DNA from: Bradyrhizobium sp. sBnM-33
GTDB taxonomy: Bacteria > Pseudomonadota > Alphaproteobacteria > Rhizobiales > Xanthobacteraceae
Length of the DNA: 64,000 nt
Direction: 5' to 3'
Assembly: GCF_032917945.1 (NCBI RefSeq)
Contig: NZ_CP136624.1
Location: forward strand, 3,782,001 to 3,846,000
Positions 19,294-29,212 of this stretch are shown piece after piece (positions within the stretch are counted from its first letter, which is position 1; the number at the start of each line of letters is the position of its first letter). Below the pieces are notes generated by a model. It saw only the letters and a program-made list of their open reading frames with translations, made no database searches and was not told where the DNA came from. The translations under genes were made by a program, and so were the position numbers.

Positions 19294-19671
19294 ATGGAAA
19301 AGTTCGTCCTTGAGCTGATGCCACTTGATGAGCTGTGGTCGCTCCATGAGCAAATCAGCATCGTTCTGTCGAAGCGGATTCTCGCGGAGAAACGGCAGCT
19401 CGATGCTCGATTGTCTCAACTCAATCGCGGACGGATCGCGGAAGCAGCGGTCTCAGTCGATCAAAATTCAAGCAACACCAATGGCAAGAGCCCGAGGCGC
19501 CCCTATCCCAGGGTTTTCCCGAAGTATCAAAATCCCGCGGTGCCGTCTGAAACCTGGTCGGGACGTGGAAAGCAGCCGCGCTGGCTGGTCTCAGCTTTGA
19601 AGGCCGGGCGCACAATTGAGGATTTCAAGATCCCGGCCAACACTGAAGTCAGCACGAGAGCCGCGCGTTGA
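19294..19671 (+). CDS. H-NS/HvrA-family nucleoid protein (copy 1)
   Basis: DNA-binding silencer of the alphaproteobacterial H-NS type. The N-terminal helical oligomerisation region is about 1-45 (DELWSLHEQISIVLSKRI). A linker precedes the C-terminal AT-hook-like motif PSETWSGRGKQPRWL. ATG 19294 is a better start than the in-frame TTG at 19279. Very similar to the protein at 23838: both share ETWSGRGKQPRWL and the DELW-HE-I-LLS layout. The pair flanks the EPS priming transferase and could silence this AT-variable locus. Confidence 0.9.
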   Translation: MEKFVLELMPLDELWSLHEQISIVLSKRILAEKRQLDARLSQLNRGRIAEAAVSVDQNSSNTNGKSPRRPYPRVFPKYQNPAVPSETWSGRGKQPRWLVSALKAGRTIEDFKIPANTEVSTRAAR

Positions 19672-19844
19672 AAGCCGGGCCAGACAAGAACAATACCCGA
19701 GCTCGCATCCAAAATCGCTGACGACGCGAATGACTGCGGCGAGTTTCCGCTTCCTTTGGTTTTCCATTGCCTGGACGAGCCGGCGACGTGTCCGGCCTTG
19801 AGCCCGCCGTCTGACAACGGCGAGCGGGAGCCTGTATCTTGGAC

Positions 19845-20111
19845 CTAAGCCCGCCTGGAAGGCGCTGCATGAAGGCGGGAAAGAATTTGACTTAGCAGAT
19901 CGCGGCTGGTCAACCCGATCATGTAGCCTCCCTGAAGGGCCACCGTCATCATAACCGTGTTCAGGAATGCCGCAGAAACGGTTTGGCCGTGCCATGCTGC
20001 CGATGCGGCGCAAGCAATCACTGCCACTAAGGTAAGCGGGATTGTTATCAGGAACTTATAATACAGGCCAGAAAAGACGCCGATTAAACAGGCAGCGAAC
20101 AGAGCTTCCAT
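19845..20111 (-). CDS. Small membrane protein, 88 aa
   Basis: ATG at 20111. It has two to three hydrophobic segments: ALFAACLIGVFSGLYYKFLI, PLTLVAVIACAASAAW and NTVMMTVALQGGYMIGL. The C-terminus is basic (SRLHAAPSRRA), probably cytoplasmic. It is read away from the transferase at 20275, with about 160 bp between. I cannot name the family. Confidence 0.6.
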   Translation of the reverse strand: MEALFAACLIGVFSGLYYKFLITIPLTLVAVIACAASAAWHGQTVSAAFLNTVMMTVALQGGYMIGLTSRDLLSQILSRLHAAPSRRA

Positions 20112-20274
20112 TTACGCCTCTTGATGGTGCGTCATCGCCCGTAAATTGTTGCGCTGCGATGCGAAGAAGTCTAATCTGGCAACTATTAACGAAAGGTTAT
20201 TTTGGCGCTTGGTTCGGCTCGCTAATCGTGCTTCCTGGCGCATTGGCGGTCGTGCCTAGCCGCGGAAGTCATAA

Positions 20275-21738
20275 ATGTCGATTGGATCTGAAGTCAGTAA
20301 ACGTGAGCAGAGCGGAGACGCGTCTTTGGCGGTCACCCCCATGACGTTTCCATGCGAGGCGGTCCCCTACCTGCTCTCGACAATGGATGCGTTGGTCATT
20401 TTGCTTGCCAGCCTATTTGGCGGCTTCGTTTATCACTGGGCGTTGGAAGCGCCGATCCCCGACCTCTACGCCTATTTCGCTTTGGGCCTGATCGCGAGTT
20501 TTGTTCAAATTATTAAATTGAGTGGGCGCGGCTACTATGATTTCGAGAGCGCTACAAAGCCCGATGTTGAATTCATTGAAATTCTGATTTCGTGGCTCAC
20601 CACCGGACTGGTGCTCGCTTTTTTCGCGTTCCTATTCAAAATAGGACAGTCGTTTTCGCGCGGATCTTTCCTGGTATTTTTGGCAGTCGCCCCGGTGGGA
20701 CTGCTGGCAAACCGCAAGATCTCAAAGTTTTTTATCAAAAGAGCCGTCGCGCGAGGCGCTATCGGTCGACGCAATTCGGTCCTGCTGGGTGATCGAACAG
20801 AATTGGATTCGCTCGCGCCGCGGGATCTACTGGCTTTTTTTGGCGCCGGCGAAGTCACCCGCTTTGCTCTAAGTTCGGACAGCGACCCATCGGTCCGAAG
20901 GGTCGATGACACCAGAACGCTGGATTTGGTTGCAAATTTCGTTCGCAAGAACAATAGTTCCGAAGTGCTTCTGGCGATTCCCTGGACCGACGCAGTTCGA
21001 GTTGAACTGATCCGCGACCATATCAAGATGCTGCCCGTTTCCGCAAAACTGTTGCCCGACGCGCAAATTCGAACGTTGACCAACTACGCCTCTTCTGGTC
21101 ATCAACGAGTTGTCGCGCTTGAACTGCAACGCGCGCCACTCAGCACAATTGAACGCATAGTCAAGCGCGGGCTCGATTTCTCCGCGGGCCTGCTGGCGTT
21201 GATCTTCGTTCTACCAATTATGGCGATAACAGCGCTGGCCATCAAACTGGACGGCAAGGGACCGGTTTTCTTCCTGCAGAACCGCAAGGGGTTCAACGGC
21301 CGCCAGTTCGTGATGTTCAAGTTCCGAACGATGACGGTGCAGGAAAACGGCGATGTCGTTACGCAAGCGATGCGCAACGATCCACGCGTGACCAAAATCG
21401 GCAGGTTGCTTCGCGCTTCCAGCATCGACGAATTGCCGCAGCTCGTGAATGTCTTGCGAGGAGAGATGTCGCTGATTGGGCCGCGGCCGCATGCCCTAGC
21501 CCATGACAATTATTTTGAAAGATTGCTGCAGGATTATGCGTTCCGCCATCACGTCAAACCGGGAATTACGGGGTGGGCACAAGTCAATGGGCTACGAGGC
21601 GCCACGCCATCACTCGATCAGATAGCCCGACGCGTAGAAATGGATCTCTGGTACATCAATAACTGGAGTCTTTGGCTGGACATTCAGATCCTAGTCAAGA
21701 CGGTGTTCGAAGTTATGCGCAAGCGCAATGCGTTTTAG
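20275..21738 (+). CDS. Undecaprenyl-phosphate sugar-1-phosphate transferase (EPS priming enzyme)
   Basis: A 487-residue polyprenyl-phosphate hexose-1-phosphate transferase that starts EPS repeat-unit assembly on the inner membrane. The N-terminal half has hydrophobic segments (about 33-53, 65-80, 105-125, 130-147). The C-terminal bacterial sugar transferase domain starts near 285 (KRGLDFSAGLLALIFVLPIM) and contains FKFRTM, IDELPQLVNVLRGEMSLIGP, RPH and KPGITGWAQVNG. The length and multiple membrane segments fit the WcaJ/PssY class rather than short ExoY. The sugar is probably glucose or galactose and cannot be told from sequence. Confidence 0.92.
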   Translation: MSIGSEVSKREQSGDASLAVTPMTFPCEAVPYLLSTMDALVILLASLFGGFVYHWALEAPIPDLYAYFALGLIASFVQIIKLSGRGYYDFESATKPDVEFIEILISWLTTGLVLAFFAFLFKIGQSFSRGSFLVFLAVAPVGLLANRKISKFFIKRAVARGAIGRRNSVLLGDRTELDSLAPRDLLAFFGAGEVTRFALSSDSDPSVRRVDDTRTLDLVANFVRKNNSSEVLLAIPWTDAVRVELIRDHIKMLPVSAKLLPDAQIRTLTNYASSGHQRVVALELQRAPLSTIERIVKRGLDFSAGLLALIFVLPIMAITALAIKLDGKGPVFFLQNRKGFNGRQFVMFKFRTMTVQENGDVVTQAMRNDPRVTKIGRLLRASSIDELPQLVNVLRGEMSLIGPRPHALAHDNYFERLLQDYAFRHHVKPGITGWAQVNGLRGATPSLDQIARRVEMDLWYINNWSLWLDIQILVKTVFEVMRKRNAF

Positions 21739-23130
21739 GCGGCCGCTAGCCCGTTTCCTCGCTCCGTGCAACGCGAGCTGTGCTCCGATGTTCTAAGCTT
21801 CCCACTGCAACCACTGAGTAGGCGAGGATAACCGCGAGCATCGCGCTCAACCATACTCATCAACTAGGGTACCCGAACGGACTGCAGAGTTCAGCTTCTT
21901 TAGATCCTTGTGGGGGTCGAGGGATCTTTGCGGTGGGCAGGGCCATCCCGCAGTTCATGTCGCACACCCGATGTTGCTGGAGCAAGCGCTGAACCCCGTT
22001 GCTGACCCGGGACCCTCGCGGAGGCGGGAGGAATTGAGAGGGGATTGGTCTGTGGGTGTTCGACTTCGAATCGCCCGACGTTGAAGCGTCGGATTGCCGA
22101 CCACACCTGACGAACATTATCAGGGTGCGGGCGCGGTCGCGTCAGTTTATCGACATGAACGCATTACTGGCGAAGGCAGATGGCGCAATGAGGGAAGAGC
22201 CTACCAGCGCCGCACCTCGGCGGCCGATGCGCCGATCGCCTGCAGCTACTGGCGGCCACCAATACTCGCCGGATCCGCCGGGCACTCGCTGCCCAGGTCG
22301 GCAGAGTGCTGGGCAACGATATGGTGAAGCGATTGGGATGTTTGGAATGTGCTCGCCTGTGGAAGAGGAGCCGATCGCCTGATCTCGACCGCACCCCAAG
22401 CAGCGGCTCAAGTATCGCGCCGCCGCCGATAGCCCTTTGAGGGAGCGGCAACCGCTTTTTCCCAGGTTGCCCTGCTACGCAAGCCAATTGCGCAGCCTGC
22501 GGACCACAAATGCCATGTTGCACGAAGTAGTTCGAACGAACACAACCGTCCTGCCGTTTGGCCGATGCCACGGCGATGGCGTTCGGGTCGCTACTCTCCT
22601 CCGATCAGATCACATACGCAAATGGTGGCTTTGGGTGGCTGGCAGACGCTTTGGACCTTCGCGCCCTGGAACGATACTTTCGCGTTAGCTGAATTCGCGC
22701 CACACGAAATTCAAATATGTCGGGCGGCACGTAGCAGTCAGCCACACGATGGGTACCGCGTCGAATTGGTAGATTGAACACTGTGCTGCTCAAGCCTGTT
22801 CCGGGACGAGGCCATCCGAAAGGCTTGTGAGTTGTCTTCTTGATCACTTGAACAGGCCCGTTCCCAAGCAAGCACGTTATCACGCCAACGCGCCTGGCGA
22901 CCAATACATCATGATCCTAGACATTGGCCCGAATGCATTCATCAACAGCGTCGTTCCTGTGTGACGGAATACGAATGATCAACGGTGCTTGGCTTGTACT
23001 CTCCTCGGCAAAAAGCAACCTTATTGAGACTTGGCTTTGATGATAGGGTTTACTTCCAACGCTAAGTCGATTCTTAAAACATGACCGGCTGTCAATACCC
23101 GGTCTTTGCCCGTGGACAAGGAGACGCGAT
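21739..23130. other. 1.4-kb gene-poor region
   Basis: ORFs up to about 135 codons overlap on both strands, none with a recognisable motif. I see no transposase or RNA signature. It may be relic DNA left by deletion between the two H-NS-like genes. Confidence 0.45.
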
Positions 23131-23475
23131 ATGGCGCGAGCTTTTCAGGTTCGTTCCGCAAAGCGGGATGAACAGACCGACCGAGAGCGGCTTGGATCAA
23201 TTTCCAAGGTTATCGAGTCTGCGGTTGTTTCGGTCCGAAAAGAAAAAGAGGCTTTGCGGGCGCGAGTTGATGCAGCACGCGACCTTGCCTCGTTCTCTGT
23301 TGGGACCGATTACGACGAGTACCTGACACGCGACAGCAAGGACACCGCCAGAATAAAGGAATACGAAAGGGAGATGTTGGCTGGCGAGCAACGAATTGAA
23401 GAGTTACAGCGGCAACTTGGGGGGCTGGAGGCTTTGCAGGAAGTCTTCTCTAGGTTCTTTTCTGCGCTAAGATAG
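23131..23475 (+). CDS. Coiled-coil hypothetical protein, 114 aa
   Basis: ATG 23131 is preceded by AAGGAGACGCGAT, a good ribosome site. The product is highly charged and helical with long heptad stretches (VSVRKEKEALRARVDAARDL and YEREMLAGEQRIEELQRQL), so likely a coiled-coil dimer. No signal peptide. Role unknown. Confidence 0.7.
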   Translation: MARAFQVRSAKRDEQTDRERLGSISKVIESAVVSVRKEKEALRARVDAARDLASFSVGTDYDEYLTRDSKDTARIKEYEREMLAGEQRIEELQRQLGGLEALQEVFSRFFSALR

Positions 23476-23837
23476 CGACCGAGATCAGACTTTGAGGAGA
23501 ACATTGCACGAGCCGCGCTCGGATGGGTGTTTAGTGACGTTTGCATGACGGGCGGACCGGTCTGCCGAACTTTTGCCACCACAATTGGGCAGGATGCACC
23601 TGATTCCCCTCTCATCCTCTAGATCTGGGCGGCGGGAATGGCCGGCAATTTAGCCGGCCATATAAAACCTGATTCGGGGGCCGTGTTCCTGACTCGGAAA
23701 GACGCATAAAATCAAAGGCTTATCGCCACACTGATTGTGGCATTTAATTTTTGTAATATACTAGAAAACTTTTGAAAGGACATTTATGTAACTGTCAACG
23801 CGTGTACATGAGCGCTGCACCGGAGCGATGAGCGGCA
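23476..23837. other. Intergenic region upstream of the second H-NS-like gene
   Basis: No gene. Contains a perfect inverted repeat at 23638-23661 and an AT-rich stretch (about 23700-23800), probably the promoter region of the H-NS-like gene. Confidence 0.5.
23638..23661. repeat. Perfect inverted repeat ATGGCCGGC / GCCGGCCAT
   Basis: Nine-base arms (23638-23646 and 23653-23661) around AATTTA. No T-tract follows on either strand, so it is either a relic terminator or a protein-binding palindrome. Confidence 0.5.
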
Positions 23838-24200
23838 ATGAGCAAGAAGTTGGATTTGGACGCAATGTCCGTGGATGAGTTGTGGAACTTGCACGAGAAG
23901 ATCGGTCAGCTCCTCTCGATCCGCTTGACATCTGAGAAGCGGGCGCTTGAGAAGCGTCTTGCGCAGCTGCAGCGCGAGAATGTCTCGCACCCATCGACCG
24001 AAGCGCCTCGCGAGCGGCGAAAGTATCCGCGCGTTTATCCAAAGTATCGCAATCCGAATGAGCCCTCGGAAACCTGGTCAGGTCGCGGCAAACAACCGCG
24101 CTGGCTGACCGCGGCTCTCAAGACCGGCCATAAGATCGAGGAATTCGCGATTGCCAACGCTGAAAGCCAGAAGCAAAACGCACGCCAGCAGCGTGTTTGA
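23838..24200 (+). CDS. H-NS/HvrA-family nucleoid protein (copy 2)
   Basis: A 120-residue paralogue of the protein at 19294. The N-terminal helix reads LDLDAMSVDELWNLHEKIGQ and the C-terminal DNA-binding motif PSETWSGRGKQPRWL is about 78-92. The basic linker (RERRKYPRVYPKYRNP) matches copy 1 closely. ATG 23838. Followed within 60 bp by the Cys-rich exported protein. Confidence 0.92.
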   Translation: MSKKLDLDAMSVDELWNLHEKIGQLLSIRLTSEKRALEKRLAQLQRENVSHPSTEAPRERRKYPRVYPKYRNPNEPSETWSGRGKQPRWLTAALKTGHKIEEFAIANAESQKQNARQQRV

Positions 24201-24254
24201 CCGATCGCCGATCGCTAGGCCCCTTTGACCGGGATCGATTTCTGGAGATTCCTG

Positions 24255-24491
24255 ATGAAACCCCTTTTGAGCGCGATGCTGTTTCTTATGCTCATTGGGA
24301 CAGCGATGGCCGGCCCGGCGCTGGCTAATGGAAAGCTGCGGCTGGCGGATGCCGCCACCGACGCCTGTTTTGCCAATTGTGTCAGCCAAGCCGAGTCCTG
24401 CAAGCGTATCTGTCCGACTACACTGCGCACGCCATGTGTAAGTGCCTGTGACAGTCAGGCACAAACGTGCAGGCAGAGTTGTCGGAGGTAG
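24255..24491 (+). CDS. Small Cys-rich exported protein (copy 1)
   Basis: The start is taken at ATG 24255, which gives a clean signal peptide (MKPLLSAMLFLMLIGTAMAG, cut near ALANG). The 78-residue product then carries eight Cys with spacing 3-6-3-7-3-6-3 (CFANC, SCKRIC, PCVSAC, TCRQSC). This suggests paired disulfide hairpins in the periplasm or outside the cell. The protein at 37115 has nearly the same scaffold, and the two stand on either side of the type II secretion cluster. No known family recognised. Confidence 0.75.
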   Translation: MKPLLSAMLFLMLIGTAMAGPALANGKLRLADAATDACFANCVSQAESCKRICPTTLRTPCVSACDSQAQTCRQSCRR

Positions 24492-25404
24492 ATTTGTCAG
24501 CTGGCCCCCGTATTCACCAATACGTATTTTGTGTTTTTGTAGCGCGTGCCTGGCCGCCTCAGCCAGCAAATAAGGGGTTCAGGGTAAAGCGCATTCAGCG
24601 AACTCGGATGATGTGAGTTCGGACGCCGCGGAGATCCCTGCTCATCGACATCTAATGACAGTTCTCCTTTAGAGACCTGTCCGTTGTGCGCTTGGACCTA
24701 TGACCTCAAAGTAAAGTCGAGCAGCTCTCATGATAGCTGACGGACCGCGAGCGGTCCTATAAATCCTGCCATTCTCCTGTTCTTTTTCAGCGGCGTCTAG
24801 GATCTCGGACTTTTGGATGCGAGGCGGCGCGGAGCTGGTCGGGGTTGTGAAGCCGATCGTGATACTCATGGTGCGGTCATCGACTTTTGCCAGGATGCGA
24901 AAGCGGCTGCCAGTCGGTGAGTTGATCCGGCGCGAGGTCCAGTGGTCGTTGGGGGCGCCATCTGAACCATCATCGGCGCGCTGGTTCAGGCTCTCATCCC
25001 GATGAAGCTAATAGCTTCTTGTGGTTGATCGGGTGGTCTTTTCGCTTAGCAGAGAATGCAGGCGAAGGTTGCCGAAACGGCCCAGGCGACCGGCCTTCAT
25101 GCGCTGACGAACAGGCGTCATCCACCCGCGTCGTCTTTTCGCGAAACCGGGATCGGCGCTGCTGCGCATAAATTGGCTTGAGCGAAGCGAGGGAGCGCCC
25201 GGGGGCAGCTCCCATAATAATCAAATAATCGAGCCGGCCCGTTTTAATCGACCTCGTGACGCACTGGCTGTCGAAAACCCGTTTCCGTGTCTCGATGGCG
25301 CCGATTTCCCTATGATCTACAAGGGAGGATCCAACGAGCTGTTTAGGTTCCATTAACCACGATGATTTACCGATTATTTACGCGCGAGTATTCCGCCGCG
25401 CAGT
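24492..25404. other. 900-bp region upstream of gspD
   Basis: No convincing gene. A minus-strand ORF near 24669-24869 (open further upstream, with RFRILAKVDD) has no family match I know. The gspD promoter must lie here. Confidence 0.4.
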
Positions 25405-27690
25405 TTGTTGGAGCCTTCACTCGTGCCGGTCGCTTGGACGCTTGCGACGAGGTTTGCCGCCTGCCTGCTGGCGGTTCTTGCCGTTTCCGGATGCAGCACT
25501 CCGGCCGCAATTGGTCCGACCGTCAACGCCCAACCCAGACTTGCGGGCCAACCGGCTTCGCTCGAGACCTTTGCCTATGATCCAGCACCGACGGGGGCCG
25601 TTGCACTGCCTTCGCCTTCATCCCAAGCCGTAGCGACGACGGAACCCGGCGATGGCCAGATGATCGGGGCTGCCTCGCGCCGCCAAGCGGGCAGCAGTTC
25701 GGCTGCCAACGTCGTACTCAACCTGTCGAGCGTACCACTCCAGCAAGCTGCAAAGAGCGTACTTGGTGACATGATAGGGGTTAACTACGTAATCGATCCT
25801 CGGGTCGATGGCGTGATCTCAGTTCAGACCACCCAGCCAGTGAACAAGGCTGATGCTCTCGAGCTTTTCCAAGCGGCGTTAGCGCCGATTGGCGCCGTCC
25901 TAGTGCAGAGCCGCGGCATGTACCGGATTGTACCGGCAGACCAGGCCGCGACAGGGGTGGTTTCGACCGGACAGGGGCCGACCGCCGGCACTGTCGGCGG
26001 CAGCGGTATCCGCATCGTCTCCTTGAAATTTGTTTCGGCGACCGAGGTTGCTCGCGTTCTTGAACCGATGGTGCCGAAGGGGGCGATCGTTCAGGCCGAT
26101 GATGCGCGCAACATTTTGGCACTGAAGGGATCACCGGCTGAAATCGACAGCATGCTCGATTCGATCTCCATCTTCGACGTTGACGTCATGCGCGGCATGT
26201 CATTCGCGGTCGTGCCGGTTAAGACCTCGCAGCCGGAAAAGATGGTCGAGGAGCTTAAGGCAGTTTTTGCTTCTGATAAGGAAGGGCCCCTGAAAGGGCG
26301 GGTCAGGTTCATCGCAAACACCCGGCTGGGGGCAATTCTTGTCGTGACATCGCAACCGAGCTATTTGCCGCGCGCCCAGAGCTGGATAAGGCGGCTTGAT
26401 GCAAAGGCGATCGGCACCGAGCGCCAACTGCATGTCTATCAAGTACAAAATCGTCCGGTCGCTGAACTTGCGACGGTCCTGCAGTCGATGTTTTCCAACG
26501 AGATGAAGGTCGTACGTCCAACGAGAAGCGTTTCGCCCCGCGCGATGTCGGTCGGCCTAAGAGGAAGTTCGGCGAGGTTGCCGGGCCCTGGTGGCGCAAT
26601 GTCAGACCAGGATCCGGCCTTGCAAGGCAATTTTGCGCGCGGTAGCGGCCCCGGCGCCGATTTGCAGAGTCTTTCGCGTGCCTTGAACAACAATGATCCC
26701 GACGCGATTGCGAGCGACCCGATGGAAAGCTCGCCTACATCCACAGCTTCTGCTGGCGAGCCGCCGCTTAAAATCGTCGCCGACGAAACCAAGAACTCGC
26801 TTTTGATTATGGCAAATGATCGGGATTATCAGCGCGTGCTGCGCGTGATCCAGGGGCTGGACGTTGTGGCAAGCCAAGTTCTGATCGAGGCGGTGATTGC
26901 CGAAGTCACCCTGAATGACAAGCTGCAGTATGGCGTACAATGGCAGCTTGCAAAGGGTGGAACACCAACGGCCTCGTTCAGCAACGCGCTTACCGGCGGC
27001 GTGGCCGCGGCCTTTCCGGGCTTCAATTACGCCGTTAATGCCGCCAACATGGCGGCCACATTGAGCGCGCTCAATTCGCTCACGCATGTCAACGTCATCT
27101 CAACTCCCTCGCTAATGGTGCTCGACAACAAGACAGCAAGGCTGCAGATCGGCGATCAAGTCCCCATCACGACTCAAACCGCAACCAGCACTGTCACTGC
27201 CAATACCGCAATCGTCAATTCGATTACCATGCAAGATACCGGCGTTATTCTGTCAGTGACCCCCCGCATCAACGAGAGCGGTCGTGTGCAGCTCGAGATC
27301 GAGCAGGAGGTCAGCGCAGTAGTGAAAACCACCTCTTCGGGCATTGACTCACCGACCATCCAGCAACGCCGCGTCAAGACAACTGTTGTCGTTAATGATG
27401 GCGAGGTGCTGGCATTGGGCGGCATGATTCAGGAGCAAGCCAGCAAGACCAGCAAACAGCTGCCGCTGCTCGGTGATATTCCGGGGCTGGGCGCAGCATT
27501 TTCCAATCGCAATAATGACGTTCAGAAAACCGAACTTGTTATTTTGATTACGCCCCGTGTCGTTCGCGATGGCACCGAGAGCCGGCTTGTGACTGAAGAA
27601 TACCGTCGAAAGATGAATGTCTACATGCCGCATACCTCGACTCGCGCGCGAACCCCTATCAACACCGTAGCCCGGATAACTGCACAGTGA
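25405..27690 (+). CDS. gspD: Type II secretion secretin GspD, lipoprotein form
   Basis: Outer-membrane channel of the type II secretion system, 761 residues. N0 domain about 95-180 (VLNLSSVPLQQAAKSVLGDM), then N1-N3 domains with a Ser/Gly-rich insert around 380-445. The secretin core follows, with VLIEAVIAEVTLND, VPITTQTATSTV, GVILSVTPRIN and LPLLGDIPGLGAAFSNR. The N-terminus ends in a lipobox (LAVSGC, Cys30), so it may be lipid-anchored. The TTG at 25405 is the first start; an internal GTG would also keep the signal. The stop overlaps the next lipoprotein gene. Confidence 0.95.
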   Translation: MLEPSLVPVAWTLATRFAACLLAVLAVSGCSTPAAIGPTVNAQPRLAGQPASLETFAYDPAPTGAVALPSPSSQAVATTEPGDGQMIGAASRRQAGSSSAANVVLNLSSVPLQQAAKSVLGDMIGVNYVIDPRVDGVISVQTTQPVNKADALELFQAALAPIGAVLVQSRGMYRIVPADQAATGVVSTGQGPTAGTVGGSGIRIVSLKFVSATEVARVLEPMVPKGAIVQADDARNILALKGSPAEIDSMLDSISIFDVDVMRGMSFAVVPVKTSQPEKMVEELKAVFASDKEGPLKGRVRFIANTRLGAILVVTSQPSYLPRAQSWIRRLDAKAIGTERQLHVYQVQNRPVAELATVLQSMFSNEMKVVRPTRSVSPRAMSVGLRGSSARLPGPGGAMSDQDPALQGNFARGSGPGADLQSLSRALNNNDPDAIASDPMESSPTSTASAGEPPLKIVADETKNSLLIMANDRDYQRVLRVIQGLDVVASQVLIEAVIAEVTLNDKLQYGVQWQLAKGGTPTASFSNALTGGVAAAFPGFNYAVNAANMAATLSALNSLTHVNVISTPSLMVLDNKTARLQIGDQVPITTQTATSTVTANTAIVNSITMQDTGVILSVTPRINESGRVQLEIEQEVSAVVKTTSSGIDSPTIQQRRVKTTVVVNDGEVLALGGMIQEQASKTSKQLPLLGDIPGLGAAFSNRNNDVQKTELVILITPRVVRDGTESRLVTEEYRRKMNVYMPHTSTRARTPINTVARITAQ

Positions 27691-28118
27691 ACCAGCGGGG
27701 TGCCACATCCATTGCGAGGCTTTGCATGCTGTTCAGCATGGGTTGCGCGTTGGGCGGTTGTGCAACCAATGTCTATCTCTCCGAACCGCCACCGTATGCG
27801 ATACTGCCCGTCGACGAATCGATGACCTGCAACGGAATCGCGTCATCATTCCGGTTTTCAGCAAGGCGGGCGGCACGGCTCGAATACTGGCTGTCGGTGG
27901 GACCGCTGGCGGGGTACGAGACCGAACGCTTTCCGCTGGATGCTCCCAAGCAGCTGGTCGACGAGCGCAGACGACTTGATGCGCTCTCTGATCTGCAGCG
28001 CATGAAGGGGTGTACAGTGATGGAGCCGGGTCCGGCGGTCGTCGAGGAACGGACCAGGCTTGAGGGCTCGGCCGTTGGAGCACCACCACCGCCGGTTGTT
28101 CTGAAATCGCGCGGCTGA
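27687..28118 (+). CDS. Small lipoprotein overlapping gspD
   Basis: A GTG start at 27687 overlaps the gspD TGA (GTGA), so it is translated with the secretin. The 143-residue product has a lipoprotein signal with lipobox ALGGC (Cys25), then a soluble domain with two more Cys (MTCNG, KGCTV) and a Pro-rich end. By position it could help secretin assembly in the outer membrane, as pilotins do, but I see no pilotin-family motif. Confidence 0.7.
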   Translation: MNQRGATSIARLCMLFSMGCALGGCATNVYLSEPPPYAILPVDESMTCNGIASSFRFSARRAARLEYWLSVGPLAGYETERFPLDAPKQLVDERRRLDALSDLQRMKGCTVMEPGPAVVEERTRLEGSAVGAPPPPVVLKSRG

Positions 28119-28144
28119 CCTGCCGATCCGGCGGGTCAGGCCGA

Positions 28145-29074
28145 CTAGCTAGCTCCGGCATCCGCCGTTCGAATGCAGCTACGCTCCGGAACTTGAGTGT
28201 TGTCGCGAGGCGCCGACGGCATCAGCGCCGTTGAGTCAATGTCGCCGTGCCGCCATTCGCGCACCACAAAGGGGCGGCCGCCTGCAGCGAGGGAAACCAG
28301 CGCCTCGCGGATGAAACGAGCACCATCGGAGGCCCTTACGTCTGCCCGGATGGTGAAACTGCCTCCGGCCACAAATCCACGCGGGGCCGACGCCGGATTT
28401 GGTTCGAGATTGAGCAACTTCCGCAGCACCGGCGAGGCTACATCCATGTCGGGTTCGGTGCGGCCTGAGCGAACTGTCACCAGGCGCAAGGCGGCGCGGA
28501 ATAGGCGCGGTGAGATGCCCTCGATCTGATCAAGCTCCATGATGGTCACAAAACGCGGGTCATTTTCCGCTCCGACCTTGATCTCCTTCGGCTTGGCGAC
28601 GCGTTGTTCTACGACACGCCCGGCGATCCGGGCACCCAGCGACGGGTCTGCCGTCAGCGCGGTAAAAAAACGGTTCAGGATGGCGGGCGAAGCCGTGTTG
28701 AGATCAATCTTGCCGGCCTCTGGCTCGACTGTGACTAGGACCAGTTCGCCGCCGGGCATTTTGCATCGTAATGGAAACTTAACATTCTCTTCGGCGCCCC
28801 TCGTTAAGGCGGTCAAAATTCCAAGATTAATTGCACTCTCGGCGGCGGTTTCAGCTGCGACAACGGAGGCATAGTTTGACGCGACCCGGGTACGGTACCG
28901 CGCGCCGACCATGACCACCATGGCGAGCAAAGTTATCAGTCCCAAACTCCAAATAACCGCGACCAGCGCAAAACCGTCTTGGTTAGAAGTTGCGCGATAG
29001 GGCAATAGGCCCCGCAAGCCGCCGCGGGCACCGCAGAACGACGAGGTATGTTGACCGCTGAGCCGTTTTGACAC
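28145..29074 (-). CDS. gspK: Type II secretion minor pseudopilin GspK
   Basis: 309 residues. After a basic leader comes the prepilin site G-FALVAVIWSLGLITLLAMV (about 34-54), lacking Glu at +5 as expected of GspK. KIDLNTASPAILNRFF, IEGISPRLFRAAL and VREWRH are typical of the T2SSK domain. GspK caps the pseudopilus tip with GspI and GspJ. It is on the strand opposite the rest of the cluster, between gspD and gspE, so it has its own promoter in the 29075-29212 gap. The long leader makes the exact start uncertain. Confidence 0.9.
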   Translation of the reverse strand: MSKRLSGQHTSSFCGARGGLRGLLPYRATSNQDGFALVAVIWSLGLITLLAMVVMVGARYRTRVASNYASVVAAETAAESAINLGILTALTRGAEENVKFPLRCKMPGGELVLVTVEPEAGKIDLNTASPAILNRFFTALTADPSLGARIAGRVVEQRVAKPKEIKVGAENDPRFVTIMELDQIEGISPRLFRAALRLVTVRSGRTEPDMDVASPVLRKLLNLEPNPASAPRGFVAGGSFTIRADVRASDGARFIREALVSLAAGGRPFVVREWRHGDIDSTALMPSAPRDNTQVPERSCIRTADAGAS

Positions 29075-29212
29075 GCAGAGAAGCCTCTTGTGACGGCGCT
29101 CCGCCCCGGGTCAGATTTAAGCGGAAATTGGCAAATAAAGCGTCAAACAGCTTGTGTTAATGAAATTCCGTTAGCATTCGCTTGGGTAGCACCAAGATTG
29201 CACCGAGCGCGC

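Noticed and set aside
21860..22688. Several 65-135-codon ORFs in the 1.4-kb gap
   Set aside because: They overlap each other on both strands, none has a clear ribosome site, and none shows a motif I know.
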